Position numbers and translations under genes: made by a program. A DNA stretch of 64,000 nt from Tenericutes bacterium HGW-Tenericutes-2 (GTDB lineage Bacteria > Bacillota_I > Bacilli_A > Acholeplasmatales > Acholeplasmataceae): NCBI GenBank assembly GCA_002839095.1, contig PGXL01000004.1, forward strand, positions 104,246-168,245, in the 5' to 3' direction. Below, one piece after another: positions 37,382 to 46,864 of the stretch. The notes below the pieces were generated by a model. The model did no database searches and was not told the DNA's origin. It saw only the letters and a list, made by a program, of their open reading frames with translations. Within the stretch, counting starts at the first letter, position 1. Each line of letters opens with the position of its first letter.

Positions 37382-37951
37382 CTATCTAGCTTTTATCATA
37401 GATAGAAAGTATTCATGAATGTAGGTGCTATCTGTAAGCTCCGGATGGAATGCAGTAGCAAGTTGATTATTCTCTTTAGCAGCAACTATTCTATCATTAA
37501 CAATAGATAGTATTTCTACATTAGAACCAACCTTTGATATATAAGGTGCTCTAATAAAGGTCATCGGTATTTCAGTACCACCAAATAAAGCATTTGTGAA
37601 AAAGCTACCTAACTGTCTTCCATAAGCATTTCTTTCCACTTCGATATCCATGGTTTGAAAATGTATATGTGAATCATTCGTAAGCTTTTTAGCAAGTAAA
37701 ATCATACCAGCACAGGTTCCTAAAACAGGAAGTCCTTCGTGTATTAAATCCTGTAGTGGTTTAAACAATTCTAAGTCATGTAGTAGCTTACCCATCGTTG
37801 TCGATTCACCACCAGGTAGGATTAATCCATCCATACCTTTTTTTAAATCCTTTAATTGTCTGATCTCGAAGGTTTTTACACCAAGTCTCTCTAATATATA
37901 ATGATGTTCAATGAAAGCTCCTTGAACTGCGAGGATGCCAATAGTAATCAT
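37382..37951 (-). CDS. pdxT: Pyridoxal 5'-phosphate synthase glutaminase subunit
   Basis: A 189-residue class I glutamine amidotransferase that supplies ammonia to PdxS. LPGGESTTMGKL and the nucleophile C80 in GTCAGMILLAK are visible, and the His-Glu pair is in AFHPELTD. It overlaps the pdxS stop by one base, giving a coupled pair. Confidence 0.96.
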   Translation of the reverse strand: MITIGILAVQGAFIEHHYILERLGVKTFEIRQLKDLKKGMDGLILPGGESTTMGKLLHDLELFKPLQDLIHEGLPVLGTCAGMILLAKKLTNDSHIHFQTMDIEVERNAYGRQLGSFFTNALFGGTEIPMTFIRAPYISKVGSNVEILSIVNDRIVAAKENNQLATAFHPELTDSTYIHEYFLSMIKAR

Positions 37952-38829
37952 TATTTACCTCGTTCAGCCATTAAGAGTTCAATTTCAGATTCGTTGATAC
38001 CAACCATAGCTTCGCCTAGGTCTTCTGAGATTTCAGCTAAAATCTTTGGATCATTGAAATTCGTTACAGCCTTAACGATCGCTTCAGCACGCTTTGCAGG
38101 GTTACCTGACTTGAAGATGCCTGAGCCAACGAAAACACCTTCTGCGCCTAACTGCATCATTAATGCAGCGTCTGCAGGAGTGGCGATTCCACCAGCTGCA
38201 AAATTTACGACAGGAAGCTTTCCGTTGTCGTGCACATAACGAATTAAGTCTAGGGAAACACCCATTTGTTTTTGCAGAACGAAGAGTTCTTCAGGACGAA
38301 GGGATTGAACATTTCTTATTTCTTTTTGAATCGCACGCATATGTCTAACTGCTTGGATTACATCACCTGTACCAGGTTCACCCTTGGTTCTAATCATTGC
38401 TGCACCTTCTGAAATTCTACGTAGTGCTTCGCCTAAATCCTTAGCTCCACAAACAAAAGGAACACTAAATTTAGTTTTATCAATATGATGAACATCATCA
38501 GCAGGTGATAACACTTCACTTTCATCAATATAATCAATTTCTACAGCTTCTAAGATTTGAGCTTCTACAAAATGCCCGATTCTGACCTTCGCCATGACGG
38601 GGATGGATACAGCAGCTTGAATCTCTTTAATCATTTTTGGATCACTCATACGTGAAACACCACCAACAGCACGAATATCTGCAGGTATTCTTTCCAGAGC
38701 CATCACAGCAACCGCACCAGCTGCTTCAGCAATTCTTGCTTGAGCTGGATTGGATACATCCATAATGACTCCACCCTTAAGCATTTGAGCGAGTTCCTTA
38801 TTTAATTTATATCTTTGATTTTGCATCAT
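37951..38829 (-). CDS. pdxS: Pyridoxal 5'-phosphate synthase lyase subunit
   Basis: A 292-residue TIM-barrel enzyme that builds PLP from ribose 5-phosphate, glyceraldehyde 3-phosphate and ammonia. Canonical segments are [86 protein letters not shown] and [40 protein letters not shown] precedes the start. It diverges from the PdxR-type regulator. Confidence 0.97.
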   Translation of the reverse strand: MMQNQRYKLNKELAQMLKGGVIMDVSNPAQARIAEAAGAVAVMALERIPADIRAVGGVSRMSDPKMIKEIQAAVSIPVMAKVRIGHFVEAQILEAVEIDYIDESEVLSPADDVHHIDKTKFSVPFVCGAKDLGEALRRISEGAAMIRTKGEPGTGDVIQAVRHMRAIQKEIRNVQSLRPEELFVLQKQMGVSLDLIRYVHDNGKLPVVNFAAGGIATPADAALMMQLGAEGVFVGSGIFKSGNPAKRAEAIVKAVTNFNDPKILAEISEDLGEAMVGINESEIELLMAERGK

Positions 38830-38873
38830 ATGTGCCTCCTTGAATTCTTTTCATGAATAGTATATACTTATAA

Positions 38874-38918
38874 CTGGTATAGGTAAATATTCAGATTAGA
38901 TAAAAATAAGTATACCAG
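38874..38918. promoter_or_regulatory. Inverted-repeat operator between pdxS and pdxR
   Basis: CTGGTATA at 38874-38881 and TATACCAG at 38911-38918 form a perfect inverted repeat with 29 bp between arms, in the only space between the divergent pdx genes. The right arm abuts the pdxR ATG. It is the natural binding site for the MocR/PdxR dimer, repressing itself and controlling pdxST. Confidence 0.7.
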
Positions 38919-40310
38919 ATGGATGATGCTATGGAAAAAGGAAAAAAGCCGATATATGTAGAGCTCTATGAACAATTTAAAAAAATGATTGTAGAAGGTA
39001 AGTATGAGGAAAATCAAAAATTACCTTCAAAGAGAAAGCTTTCTGCTGATTTGAAAATCAGTCCTTTAACTGTAGAAGCAGCCTATCAGCAGCTGATTGC
39101 TGAAGGCTATGTATACGCAATTGAAAAGAGTGGATACTTCGTCTCTAAGAGAGTTGAAGTTATTTTAGGTTCTAAAGAATCAACAATAAACCTTGAAAAA
39201 AAAGAAGTTGAAGAAAAGCCTAAGTATCTTTACGAATTTAATACAAATGTCGTAGACACATCATTATTTCCTAATGCAACTTGGGCAAAGCTATCCAGAG
39301 AGGTTTTATCTGAAAATCATCATGAAATGCTCAATATTACAAACCCTGAAGGAATGGTTGAGTTAAGACGTGAAATCGCTAGATATTTAGATTTATATAG
39401 AGGAATGCAGGTAGATCCAGTACAAATTATCATTGGATCGGGTAGCTCATCCTTAATTGGTCTTTTAGTTGAAATCATTGGAAGAAAATCTCATTACGCG
39501 ATGGAGAATCCAGGGTATTCAAAAATATATCATTTATTTCGTGGGAATGACGTTCATTTATCCTTAATTGATTTAGATGAAATGGGGATTGATATCAATC
39601 ACTTGATTTCATCTAATGCAAATATCGTACATATCACACCATCACATCAATTTCCTACAGGCATTGTAATGCCAATTCAAAGAAGAAATGAATTGTTAAA
39701 CTGGGCGAATGAGAAAGATAACCGTTTTATCATTGAAGATGATTATGATTCAGAATTTAGATTTCAAGGGAAACCCATCCCCGCATTACAAGGACTTGAT
39801 TATAATGAAAAGGTGATTTATATGAATACATTCACCAAGACATTAGCCCCATCCTTTCGTATGGGGTATATGGTACTTCCTAGAAAGCTTTTAACTATTT
39901 ATAATCAGATTAAGGGATATCATGGATGTACAGTTCCAAACTTTGAGCAATATATTATGTATAAGTTCATGAAGGGTGGGTATTTTGAAAGACATGTAAA
40001 TAGAATGAAGAATTATTATCGCCAAAAGATAGAGCTCATTATGAAAATTGTCGAAAAATATCCAAAAATTCGAATGAAGGGATATGAGTCTGGACTTCAT
40101 TTTCTAATGGAAATTGACTCGAAACTATCAGAAGGAGATATGATTCAAATAGCTATGAATAATAAGATCAGAGTTTCTGGGTTATCCAATTATATTCAAG
40201 GTGATTCTACAATTTTAAATAAGTCGCTGGTTATCGGCTATTCAGGGATTGAATTAGAAAAACTAAATCATGCGATGAATTTACTGATTCAAAGTGTTTT
40301 AGAAAAATAG
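38919..40310 (+). CDS. pdxR: PdxR-type MocR/GntR transcriptional regulator
   Basis: A 463-residue fusion of a GntR winged helix (about 1-75: YVELYEQFKKMIVEGKYEENQKLPSKRKLSADLKISPLTVEAAYQQLIAEGYVY) with a class I aminotransferase fold. The PLP lysine lies in NTFTKTLAPSFRMGYMVLP. MocR proteins sense PLP with the aminotransferase domain. Its place opposite pdxST and the operator support PdxR. ATG 38931 is an alternative start; neither has a strong ribosome-binding site. Confidence 0.9.
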   Translation: MDDAMEKGKKPIYVELYEQFKKMIVEGKYEENQKLPSKRKLSADLKISPLTVEAAYQQLIAEGYVYAIEKSGYFVSKRVEVILGSKESTINLEKKEVEEKPKYLYEFNTNVVDTSLFPNATWAKLSREVLSENHHEMLNITNPEGMVELRREIARYLDLYRGMQVDPVQIIIGSGSSSLIGLLVEIIGRKSHYAMENPGYSKIYHLFRGNDVHLSLIDLDEMGIDINHLISSNANIVHITPSHQFPTGIVMPIQRRNELLNWANEKDNRFIIEDDYDSEFRFQGKPIPALQGLDYNEKVIYMNTFTKTLAPSFRMGYMVLPRKLLTIYNQIKGYHGCTVPNFEQYIMYKFMKGGYFERHVNRMKNYYRQKIELIMKIVEKYPKIRMKGYESGLHFLMEIDSKLSEGDMIQIAMNNKIRVSGLSNYIQGDSTILNKSLVIGYSGIELEKLNHAMNLLIQSVLEK

Positions 40311-40346
40311 GATTATGCACATTACAGATGATTTATTTGCTTAATA

Positions 40347-40420
40347 GGCCATATACGCCCTGTTTTTCTTTACCTATTGAGAGTAAAATGAAAATATCAA
40401 GATATAAATAAGCGATGGGG
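40347..40420 (+). promoter_or_regulatory. Shared accessory promoter block, copy B
   Basis: GGCCATATACGC (40347-40358), TGTTTT (40361-40366), 17 bp, TAAAAT (40384-40389) and CGATGGGG at 40413 repeat the layout of copies A and C. The ATG after it at 40430 gives only two codons. The functional start of the lipoprotein protease lies 109 bases further with its own AGGAGGG. Confidence 0.65.
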
Positions 40421-40538
40421 AAAAATTGCATGAATTGAAAGAATGTAGCATGATTTATTTTTTTAGTAGTACAGGTATTTTTAAATTTTGAGTTTTAAAA
40501 AGTATGCTTTTAAAAATTCTCAGTCCAAGGAGGGTAAT

Positions 40539-41240
40539 ATGAGAAAAATAGTCTCAATATTTATATTATTATTTTTATTGTTATTATATGGGTGCGAGAG
40601 TGTTCCAGAGGATACACCACAATCTGAAATTGAATTCTTTAATAATAATGGAGGAAGTAAGGCATACATGAAAATGGATGACGGTACTGTGGTTAAAAAT
40701 GCTAATCCAACAACTATAAATTATTACATCGGAGGAGTATCCACAAAATATAGAACAGCAATGATAAAGGCGTCAACAGAATACAGCATAAACGAACTAA
40801 GTTCATATATTGAAGTAACAACTAATACATATAATATGAACTCTAGTTATAAATGCACAAGTTCAACGCCACCACCACCGCCGCCTCCAGGAGGAAGTTG
40901 CGATAATCCTATCGGATGTGATACCCAAGTTATTAATCTTAAAGGTATTGCTAATGACACACTTGCAACGAACTTTATAATAAAAAACGAAAACGACTTA
41001 TCAAAAATTGTAGGTTCTACTATAGATTTTAATCTAACTTTGATGTGGGATTTAGCTCAATACGAAAAAAATTATATTGCAATGCATGAACTAGGACACA
41101 CTCTGGGATTAATTGACGTAACAGATGATATATATATAAATAAAACTTTGATGTATTATAAATATACAAATGGAGTAAATGCAGTGACACAACTTTACAA
41201 ATTGGATGTGGCTAACTTATTGTGGGGATATGGAAATTAA
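40539..41240 (+). CDS. Lipoprotein metzincin-like zinc metallopeptidase
   Basis: A 233-residue lipoprotein from ATG 40539 (AAGGAGGG upstream). The signal ends LLYGC with C19 lipidated. The zinc site HELGHTLGLID (H183, E184, H187, D193) follows the HExxHxxGxxD form, and a Met-turn-like TLMYY follows at about 206. A run of seven prolines sits before a Cys-rich bit (GGSCDNPIGCD). Metzincin-type proteases with Asp as third ligand are extracellular. Partner or substrate is unknown. It shares a promoter type with the Rhs toxins and overlaps an ABC protein gene, so it may act in export, processing or envelope attack. Confidence 0.75.
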   Translation: MRKIVSIFILLFLLLLYGCESVPEDTPQSEIEFFNNNGGSKAYMKMDDGTVVKNANPTTINYYIGGVSTKYRTAMIKASTEYSINELSSYIEVTTNTYNMNSSYKCTSSTPPPPPPPGGSCDNPIGCDTQVINLKGIANDTLATNFIIKNENDLSKIVGSTIDFNLTLMWDLAQYEKNYIAMHELGHTLGLIDVTDDIYINKTLMYYKYTNGVNAVTQLYKLDVANLLWGYGN

Positions 41241-43740
41241 ACTATTGGAAATTAAGGAATTATCAAAACTTTACGAATCTAGTAATCGTGTTAATGTACA
41301 AGCACTAAATTCTATTTCTGTAGATTTTGACTCTGCAGGTATCGTTTTTATTGTTGGCAAAAACGGTAGTGGCAAATCAACTTTTTTGAATTTAATAGGT
41401 GCAATGAATAAACCAACATCTGGCAGTATTATTGTTGATGGAAAAAATATAAATAAGCAAAAAAAGTCATTCAGTGAGCGATATAGAAGAAGTGAAGTAA
41501 GTTATGTATTGAGTAATAATGCTCTACTATATGAACTTAATGTTATTGAGAACCTTGAATTGCCGTTAGTAGTTGAAGGTGTATTGAATAGTACTAATAG
41601 AAAAAAAAGAGTCCAAGATATCATAAAGAAGTTTGATTTAGACATACTTTGTGACAGAAAAATTAATGAATTAAGTAGCGGTCAGCTACAACGTATTTCA
41701 GTAGCAAGAGCTTTGGTTAAAGATTCGAGAATCGTTTTATGCGATGAGCCAACAGAGAATCTTGACGAAGAGTCAACAATTAAAATATTTTCTTTATTAA
41801 AGGAGATTTCAAAGGAAAAACTTGTCCTTGTTGTTACACATGAAAAAGATTTGGCTCATGCTTATGGAGATCGCGTTATAGAACTGGATCATGGAAAGAT
41901 TATACGTGACGAATTGTTGACAAAGAAAAGATCAAATTTTCGATTGAATATGAACGAAAACATCAATCAAAAAAGTTCATTTTTAGGAATTCTTAAGTAT
42001 TTTAAATTATTTATTCACAAACAATTTATAATTATGCTACTGATTATTTGGTTGTTCAGTGTAGTTTTCACTATTTTCGGTAATTTTTATGCCCTATCTA
42101 AGTATGACTCGCATGATGCACTAGTATCATCACTTAAAGAAAACACAGAGTATGTTATTCCAGTAACAGAGTATGTTCATACTGCGAGATTTATTGATGA
42201 TGAGCTAATATATTTCGGAGTTTTTCCAGTACAAAGAGGTCTGTTTACCGAAATCAGAGAACGCTTAAGTCATGTTGTAGCTAATAGAGCGATCATATTA
42301 GAGTCCTACTATATGCAGAAGAATTTTAAAGATTTTCTTGACTACCATATAAGTATTGCTCCACCGTATAGTTTTTCTCCATACACTTCTACAAGTTTTA
42401 CAGATGCTATTATCATTCAGGACTTTAGTCAATTTCATTTAACTTTATTGCATGGTAGAACACCAGTTGAACCAAATGAAGTATTGATATATGATTATAT
42501 GGCACATAATTTACTAAGTACAGATGTAATAGATTTTTTAGATATGGAAGACTTAATTGACTATATTCTGATTGATAAAGATACACAGCTTGAATTAAGG
42601 ATATCAGGGATTATAAAATCTAATTATGAAAAGTATGCATATACACAGGATGGAAATTACAATGACTATCCTTTTGAAACTAAATATTTGGCAAGACTAC
42701 AGTCCATTTATGCATTGCCTGAGTTCCTTGAAAAATTAAAACTTGAAGATTCATATTTTTCATTTAATGAGATAACGTTTAGGAGTAATGTTAGCAATAA
42801 CATTGATGAAGTAAATAATTATAATAAGTTTAGAATGATCAATAATTTGGAGTCTTATGAATTTATAGGCTCAATATTTGATTATGAATCAGGAATTGTA
42901 TTATCGAAGCATCAGTTAGCTCGAATGATTAATATTGATCCAAGTGAAATTGATGCTAACTTAGTTGACTCATATGTCTTTGAAGGTGTTTTCAGGTACT
43001 TGTGGATTGATGAAAGTACAGACAAGACCTCGAGGGCGACTGTGGTTGTACCAATCATTGGTGTATATGATAGTGATGAGTTTAATCCGAATGTTATTGA
43101 TTTTTTACATGGACAGGACACAGATCACTTTAAACTCAATGGAACAACTCGAATGAACTATTTAATGTTAGGAACAAACTGGATAGAAAACTCAAAATTA
43201 TTAAATGACATAAAATTACCATATCTACCATATTCGTTTTTTATTGAGAATCCGGAATATGAAGAATATGGGTTTACTGAGTATACATCATATTCAATAA
43301 TTATTGAGGAAGCAAGTGGATATGTGGAGTCAATTAAAAATTACGGTCAAAGTTATATATATCTAGCATTTGGTTTATTAATTCTATCTCTTGTTGCCTA
43401 TGTGCATAGCTATAACAAAAAGCATTCTTATAAGATAGCTGTTATGTCTATGCAAGGTGCTAATTATATCCATATTACAATTGTTATCGCAATTCATCTT
43501 TTTATCTTGATAACTCTTGCATTTTTACTTTCAATTTTCCCAATCTTATCAAGAATTAGAGTGTTTAATAATGATTTAGCAAAAAATCTTCCTTATGACG
43601 TTTTTTTCTTTTCGATGAATATTATAGATTTTTTGATTATCTATGGAGTTTCCATTATAGTTTTATTCGTGGGAATCCTATTTACATTTTTACATTTCCG
43701 AAATAAGCAACCGATTAAAATGATGAAAGAGATCTTATAG
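41230..43740 (+). CDS. MacB/FtsX-type ABC transporter with fused ATPase and permease
   Basis: An 836-residue protein from ATG 41230, overlapping the protease stop. The N-terminal ATPase (residues 1-235) has Walker A VGKNGSGKST, signature LSSGQLQRISVARAL, Walker B IVLCDEPTENLDE and the H-loop VVTHEKDL. A membrane helix (about 265-290) is followed by a ~430-residue extracytoplasmic domain and three C-terminal helices, as in MacB/FtsX mechanotransmission proteins. Such pumps move peptides or lipoproteins, or activate peptidases, without transporting through the bilayer. Coupling to the upstream lipoprotein protease suggests that protein as partner. Confidence 0.88.
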   Translation: MEIKLLEIKELSKLYESSNRVNVQALNSISVDFDSAGIVFIVGKNGSGKSTFLNLIGAMNKPTSGSIIVDGKNINKQKKSFSERYRRSEVSYVLSNNALLYELNVIENLELPLVVEGVLNSTNRKKRVQDIIKKFDLDILCDRKINELSSGQLQRISVARALVKDSRIVLCDEPTENLDEESTIKIFSLLKEISKEKLVLVVTHEKDLAHAYGDRVIELDHGKIIRDELLTKKRSNFRLNMNENINQKSSFLGILKYFKLFIHKQFIIMLLIIWLFSVVFTIFGNFYALSKYDSHDALVSSLKENTEYVIPVTEYVHTARFIDDELIYFGVFPVQRGLFTEIRERLSHVVANRAIILESYYMQKNFKDFLDYHISIAPPYSFSPYTSTSFTDAIIIQDFSQFHLTLLHGRTPVEPNEVLIYDYMAHNLLSTDVIDFLDMEDLIDYILIDKDTQLELRISGIIKSNYEKYAYTQDGNYNDYPFETKYLARLQSIYALPEFLEKLKLEDSYFSFNEITFRSNVSNNIDEVNNYNKFRMINNLESYEFIGSIFDYESGIVLSKHQLARMINIDPSEIDANLVDSYVFEGVFRYLWIDESTDKTSRATVVVPIIGVYDSDEFNPNVIDFLHGQDTDHFKLNGTTRMNYLMLGTNWIENSKLLNDIKLPYLPYSFFIENPEYEEYGFTEYTSYSIIIEEASGYVESIKNYGQSYIYLAFGLLILSLVAYVHSYNKKHSYKIAVMSMQGANYIHITIVIAIHLFILITLAFLLSIFPILSRIRVFNNDLAKNLPYDVFFFSMNIIDFLIIYGVSIIVLFVGILFTFLHFRNKQPIKMMKEIL

Positions 43741-43850
43741 GTAAAATGGAAAATATTATGTTAATAATCATTTTATAATGAATATGAGTAGTTTTTCAAA
43801 TAGTAAATAGATATATTAATTTTGACTAATGCGCTTAATTTTTTTCATGG

Positions 43851-44057
43851 TTACATATGATTATTTTTCTTATATAAGCCTTCCTTTAGATTTGGAGTTA
43901 TCATACCTATCCCCTGATGAAGTCTTTGTTTATTGAAATAGTCAATATAATTTGTGATGACTGATTTATATGATTGTATAGTTGAGAATGGATATTTAGG
44001 ATAAACAGCTTCCTTTTTAAAATGAGAAAAAAATGATTCCAGTGGATTCAAGAACAT
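43851..44057 (-). pseudogene. IS3-family transposase C-terminal fragment
   Basis: The 68-residue piece NPLESFFSHFKKEAVYPKYPFSTIQSYKSVITNYIDYFNKQRLHQGIGMITP is the end of an IS3/IS150-type OrfB (ESFF...KxE with the third catalytic Glu, then YI.YFN..R....LG..TP). Everything before the catalytic end is missing, so it cannot function. The fragment abuts another truncated frame. Confidence 0.8.
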
Positions 44058-44229
44058 TTAAGTCTCCTCCACATCTAGGACAATTTACTATATTTTCAGG
44101 CGTATTATTAATATCAAATTCGCCTACAGGTAACAAGAAATATACAGGTTTGCCAAGTTTTCTTTCCAATTCACGACATATTTCTAAACCTCTTTTAGTC
44201 AATTGTGAATCATAATATGTTAATTGCAA
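44017..44229 (-). pseudogene. Truncated zinc-ribbon protein fused to IS3 debris
   Basis: A 70-residue frame with YYDSQLTKRGLEICRELERKLGKPVYFLLPVGEFDI and a CPRCGG zinc-ribbon half. After DLNVLES it enters the IS3 sequence (TGIIFFSF). I do not recognise the family. The zinc ribbon lacks its second cysteine pair, so the gene was cut by the insertion or by a later deletion at about 44040. Confidence 0.45.
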
Positions 44230-44347
44230 AGTAGGGAGTGTATGCTATTGTGAACTGATAACATTTTCTTGAATGTTCTTTATAAGATAAAAAAATAGTT
44301 CAAACCCATAATTATTAAGAGGTTTTTGGTTAATATTCATGAGATTT

Positions 44348-44376
44348 TTGCATTTATTATTATTCGGATATATAAT
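44348..44376 (+). promoter_or_regulatory. Promoter of the caspase-like gene
   Basis: TTGCAT (44348-44353), 17 bp, TATAAT (44371-44376), with AAGGGGG before the ATG at 44405. Confidence 0.7.
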
Positions 44377-44404
44377 TAAAGAAAAACATAACTAAGGGGG
44401 ATAT

Positions 44405-45940
44405 ATGAAAAGGATTATTGTTTTACTTATATTGATTTTGTCATTGCTTTTTTTAATTTCGTCTTCGCTTTTTCTAAAGGTTGGTGCTACAACTACACTA
44501 GAAACATGTTATAGTTCTATATGTATATTATCTCAAGATACTCTTTACGAATCAAGCATCAGTATACCTGGAGAAGAGGATACATTTAAATTTACTTTAT
44601 CAACTTCGGGATATTATGTTATTGAGACATATGGAGACTTGGACTTGATTATGAAACGATATTTAGCATATAATTATTATACTAATGATAACGGTGGAGA
44701 AAAACTAAATTCAATTATGGGTTTTTCTGGTACAGCTGGTACGCAATATACTGTTTATATTAAAGCTGTTTCAAGTGCCGTTACAGGACATTATTATGTA
44801 CAAGTTAGGAGACAGATGGCATCTATTATGACATTTGATTATGGACCAGGTGACATTGACACGACACCTGATGCTGTAACACCAATTGCAGAATTAATAC
44901 CTGGATATATTGCTGAAGATTATCAAAATGTTCCTGAAAATGCGCTAAATTCTGATGATTATACTGGACTAAATCGTTTTAATAAAGAAGTAGTAATGTT
45001 TTCTGGACATGGAAATGCAGGTTTTGTATCAATTGCTAATAGCAGTTACGCTAAGACTTACTTATATTCAACCGAGTTACCATACATGGGAAATACAAAA
45101 CTCGTTGTTTGGGCAGCATGTTATTCATCTAAGGATAGTTCTACTCGAAATTCTATGGCACTTCAGTCAGTAACAAATGGGGCTGTATCATCTATTGGTT
45201 GGCCAGATGTAACTTGGGTCGGGTCATCAAGAACATTTACTAATTATTTATTTAAACAATTGGATGATGGAAAGACTGTAGCGGTTGCTTCTAGTTATGC
45301 CGCATCAAAACTATTATTTTGGTTCGATCCTATTAAAGATTATGAAATTTTTGGTGATATTAATAAAACAATTTCCTCAACTGTGAATAATAAGCAAGAT
45401 TTATTATCCTATATTCCAACCTTTTCCACCAATCTTTTGACAATGTTGATAAGTGAGAATAAATTAGTACAACCCGATCTTGTTATTAATGAAATCATAG
45501 ATGATTCAAGTATTAAATTTAAGTCAGTAAGTTTAAATTATTATCTTAATGGCGAGCAAGTACATAGATATTATAGAATGTATAATGGATATGCAACAAA
45601 TGAATATTATGACATTTTAGAAAACTCAAGGCAGATTATCAACACATCATCAATGAAAATATCAGCATTAGATATAAAACTGATGAATTCCAAGTCATTA
45701 CCAAATTTTAACTTGGACCATTCAAAAAAAATATTGGATGAGAAAAATAAGTATAATCTTACAAGACTAGAGTCCTATAAACTTTATATAAAAATAGATG
45801 GCGAATTACTGCCTGTTATTGTTTATTCTATTGTTATGAATAATCCTATAAACGATGAAGATATAGCTTTTGTTAAATCCTATAATCTCATTGATGGTTC
45901 AGAGATAGATTACTACTCATTTGGAGTAGAGGAAGAATAG
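44405..45940 (+). CDS. Secreted caspase-like (clan CD) cysteine protease with PPC-like domain
   Basis: A 511-residue exported protein with an N-terminal signal (residues 1-28, ending VGATT). Residues about 45-136 resemble a bacterial pre-peptidase C-terminal (PPC) domain (DTFKFTLSTSGYYVIETYGDLDLIM). The catalytic pair follows the caspase/gingipain pattern: a hydrophobic strand with His (VVMFSGHGNAG, H202) and a strand with Cys (KLVVWAACYSS, C239), spaced 37 residues apart. The C-terminal ~200 residues are unrecognised. Peptidase clan CD includes gingipain, clostripain and CHAT proteases. A cell-envelope or self-processing role is possible; the substrate is unknown. A small membrane protein follows. 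Confidence 0.7.
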   Translation: MKRIIVLLILILSLLFLISSSLFLKVGATTTLETCYSSICILSQDTLYESSISIPGEEDTFKFTLSTSGYYVIETYGDLDLIMKRYLAYNYYTNDNGGEKLNSIMGFSGTAGTQYTVYIKAVSSAVTGHYYVQVRRQMASIMTFDYGPGDIDTTPDAVTPIAELIPGYIAEDYQNVPENALNSDDYTGLNRFNKEVVMFSGHGNAGFVSIANSSYAKTYLYSTELPYMGNTKLVVWAACYSSKDSSTRNSMALQSVTNGAVSSIGWPDVTWVGSSRTFTNYLFKQLDDGKTVAVASSYAASKLLFWFDPIKDYEIFGDINKTISSTVNNKQDLLSYIPTFSTNLLTMLISENKLVQPDLVINEIIDDSSIKFKSVSLNYYLNGEQVHRYYRMYNGYATNEYYDILENSRQIINTSSMKISALDIKLMNSKSLPNFNLDHSKKILDEKNKYNLTRLESYKLYIKIDGELLPVIVYSIVMNNPINDEDIAFVKSYNLIDGSEIDYYSFGVEEE

Positions 45941-45948
45941 GTGAAGAT

Positions 45949-46242
45949 GTGTTAAGAAATTTTCTTGCTCCTGTTATATATATAGGTTTTTCATTCATAC
46001 TGATTCTTATCGAGGTTTCAATAACACTTCCGGTTGATTCTGATGATATATCTCATAATGGTGTAAATCTTTTCAATAGGATTTTGCTTTCTATAGTTGC
46101 AGTTATTATTTTCTTTCTCGAAATCTATCCATATAGTAAAAAAATCAATAATAAAAAGCAACGTATATTATACCTGTCTTTCACCACTATTTCCATATTA
46201 ATAATTGCGATTTTATGGATGCTTTTTTTCACTTGGAAGTAG
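45949..46242 (+). CDS. Small membrane protein downstream of caspase-like gene
   Basis: A 97-residue protein with three membrane segments (about 6-26, 43-63, 74-95) and a GTG start 8 bases after the preceding stop. No family is recognised. Tight linkage suggests it works with, or protects from, the secreted caspase-like protein. Confidence 0.6.
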   Translation: MLRNFLAPVIYIGFSFILILIEVSITLPVDSDDISHNGVNLFNRILLSIVAVIIFFLEIYPYSKKINNKKQRILYLSFTTISILIIAILWMLFFTWK

Positions 46243-46417
46243 TTTCTATTATATAATTCTCAAAAAGATGAAAAGAATCTCCTAACTAAATGGGATGTGA
46301 GATAAATTGTAAATCTTTAAACAGTTACTCGGACTGTATGGGATATTTTCAACAGTCGTTTTCGAAAACTAGTTATAGAAGAAGACGAACTCATCAATTG
46401 AAGTGAATAACATAGGG

Positions 46418-46489
46418 GTGCTAATAATTTTCGCTGTGGTGCTAATTTTTTCGACTGTGTGCTAAAATTTTTGCTAGGATGCTAATTTG
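46418..46489 (+). repeat. Four tandem GTGCTAAT repeats, possibly an IS21-type end
   Basis: GTGCTAAT-like units start at 46418, 46439, 46459 and 46479 (period 20-21 bp), each followed by an AT-rich tract and TCG/TTGCT. Multiple short repeats of this sort occur at the ends of IS21-family elements as transposase sites. No istAB gene is present, so this may be a relic end. Confidence 0.4.
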
Positions 46490-46602
46490 AATTAAAATAG
46501 GTAGCCTAACACAATGGAGAAAAGGAGACTTAAACCCAATTTGTCAATCTTCTAAGATTTTTGATAAATATTGATACTATATGATTGTTGTTAAACCAGT
46601 GA

Positions 46603-46827
46603 AATATGTTTCCGACGCACAGTATTCTGCATTTTTACGAGCAATGGCGGTAACTCAACGCATGTTGAAACTATATCATTGCTTTCCCTAAAATAGCACT
46701 TGATATATACTTGACACATACTTGACAACGTTATTTAAATCGGCCAAAATGTAACAAATCCAATAAAGACAGCCATCAGATACCTTCAAAAAGGGTCCGA
46801 TGGCTTTTTTTCTCTATATGAGCAAAT
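46603..46827. repeat. Direct repeat DR1 flanking the giant Rhs locus
   Basis: A ~225 bp segment containing ATTCTGCATTTTTACGAGCAA-type sequence, the doubled TTGACA of ACTTGACACATACTTGACAA (46710-46729) and a GCCATC/GATGGC terminator hairpin (46771-46811). It matches DR2 at 55395-55609 in the same orientation and order. Confidence 0.7.
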
Positions 46828-46864
46828 ATTGTCTTTTATAGAAACATATTTGCCTCTAAAAAAA

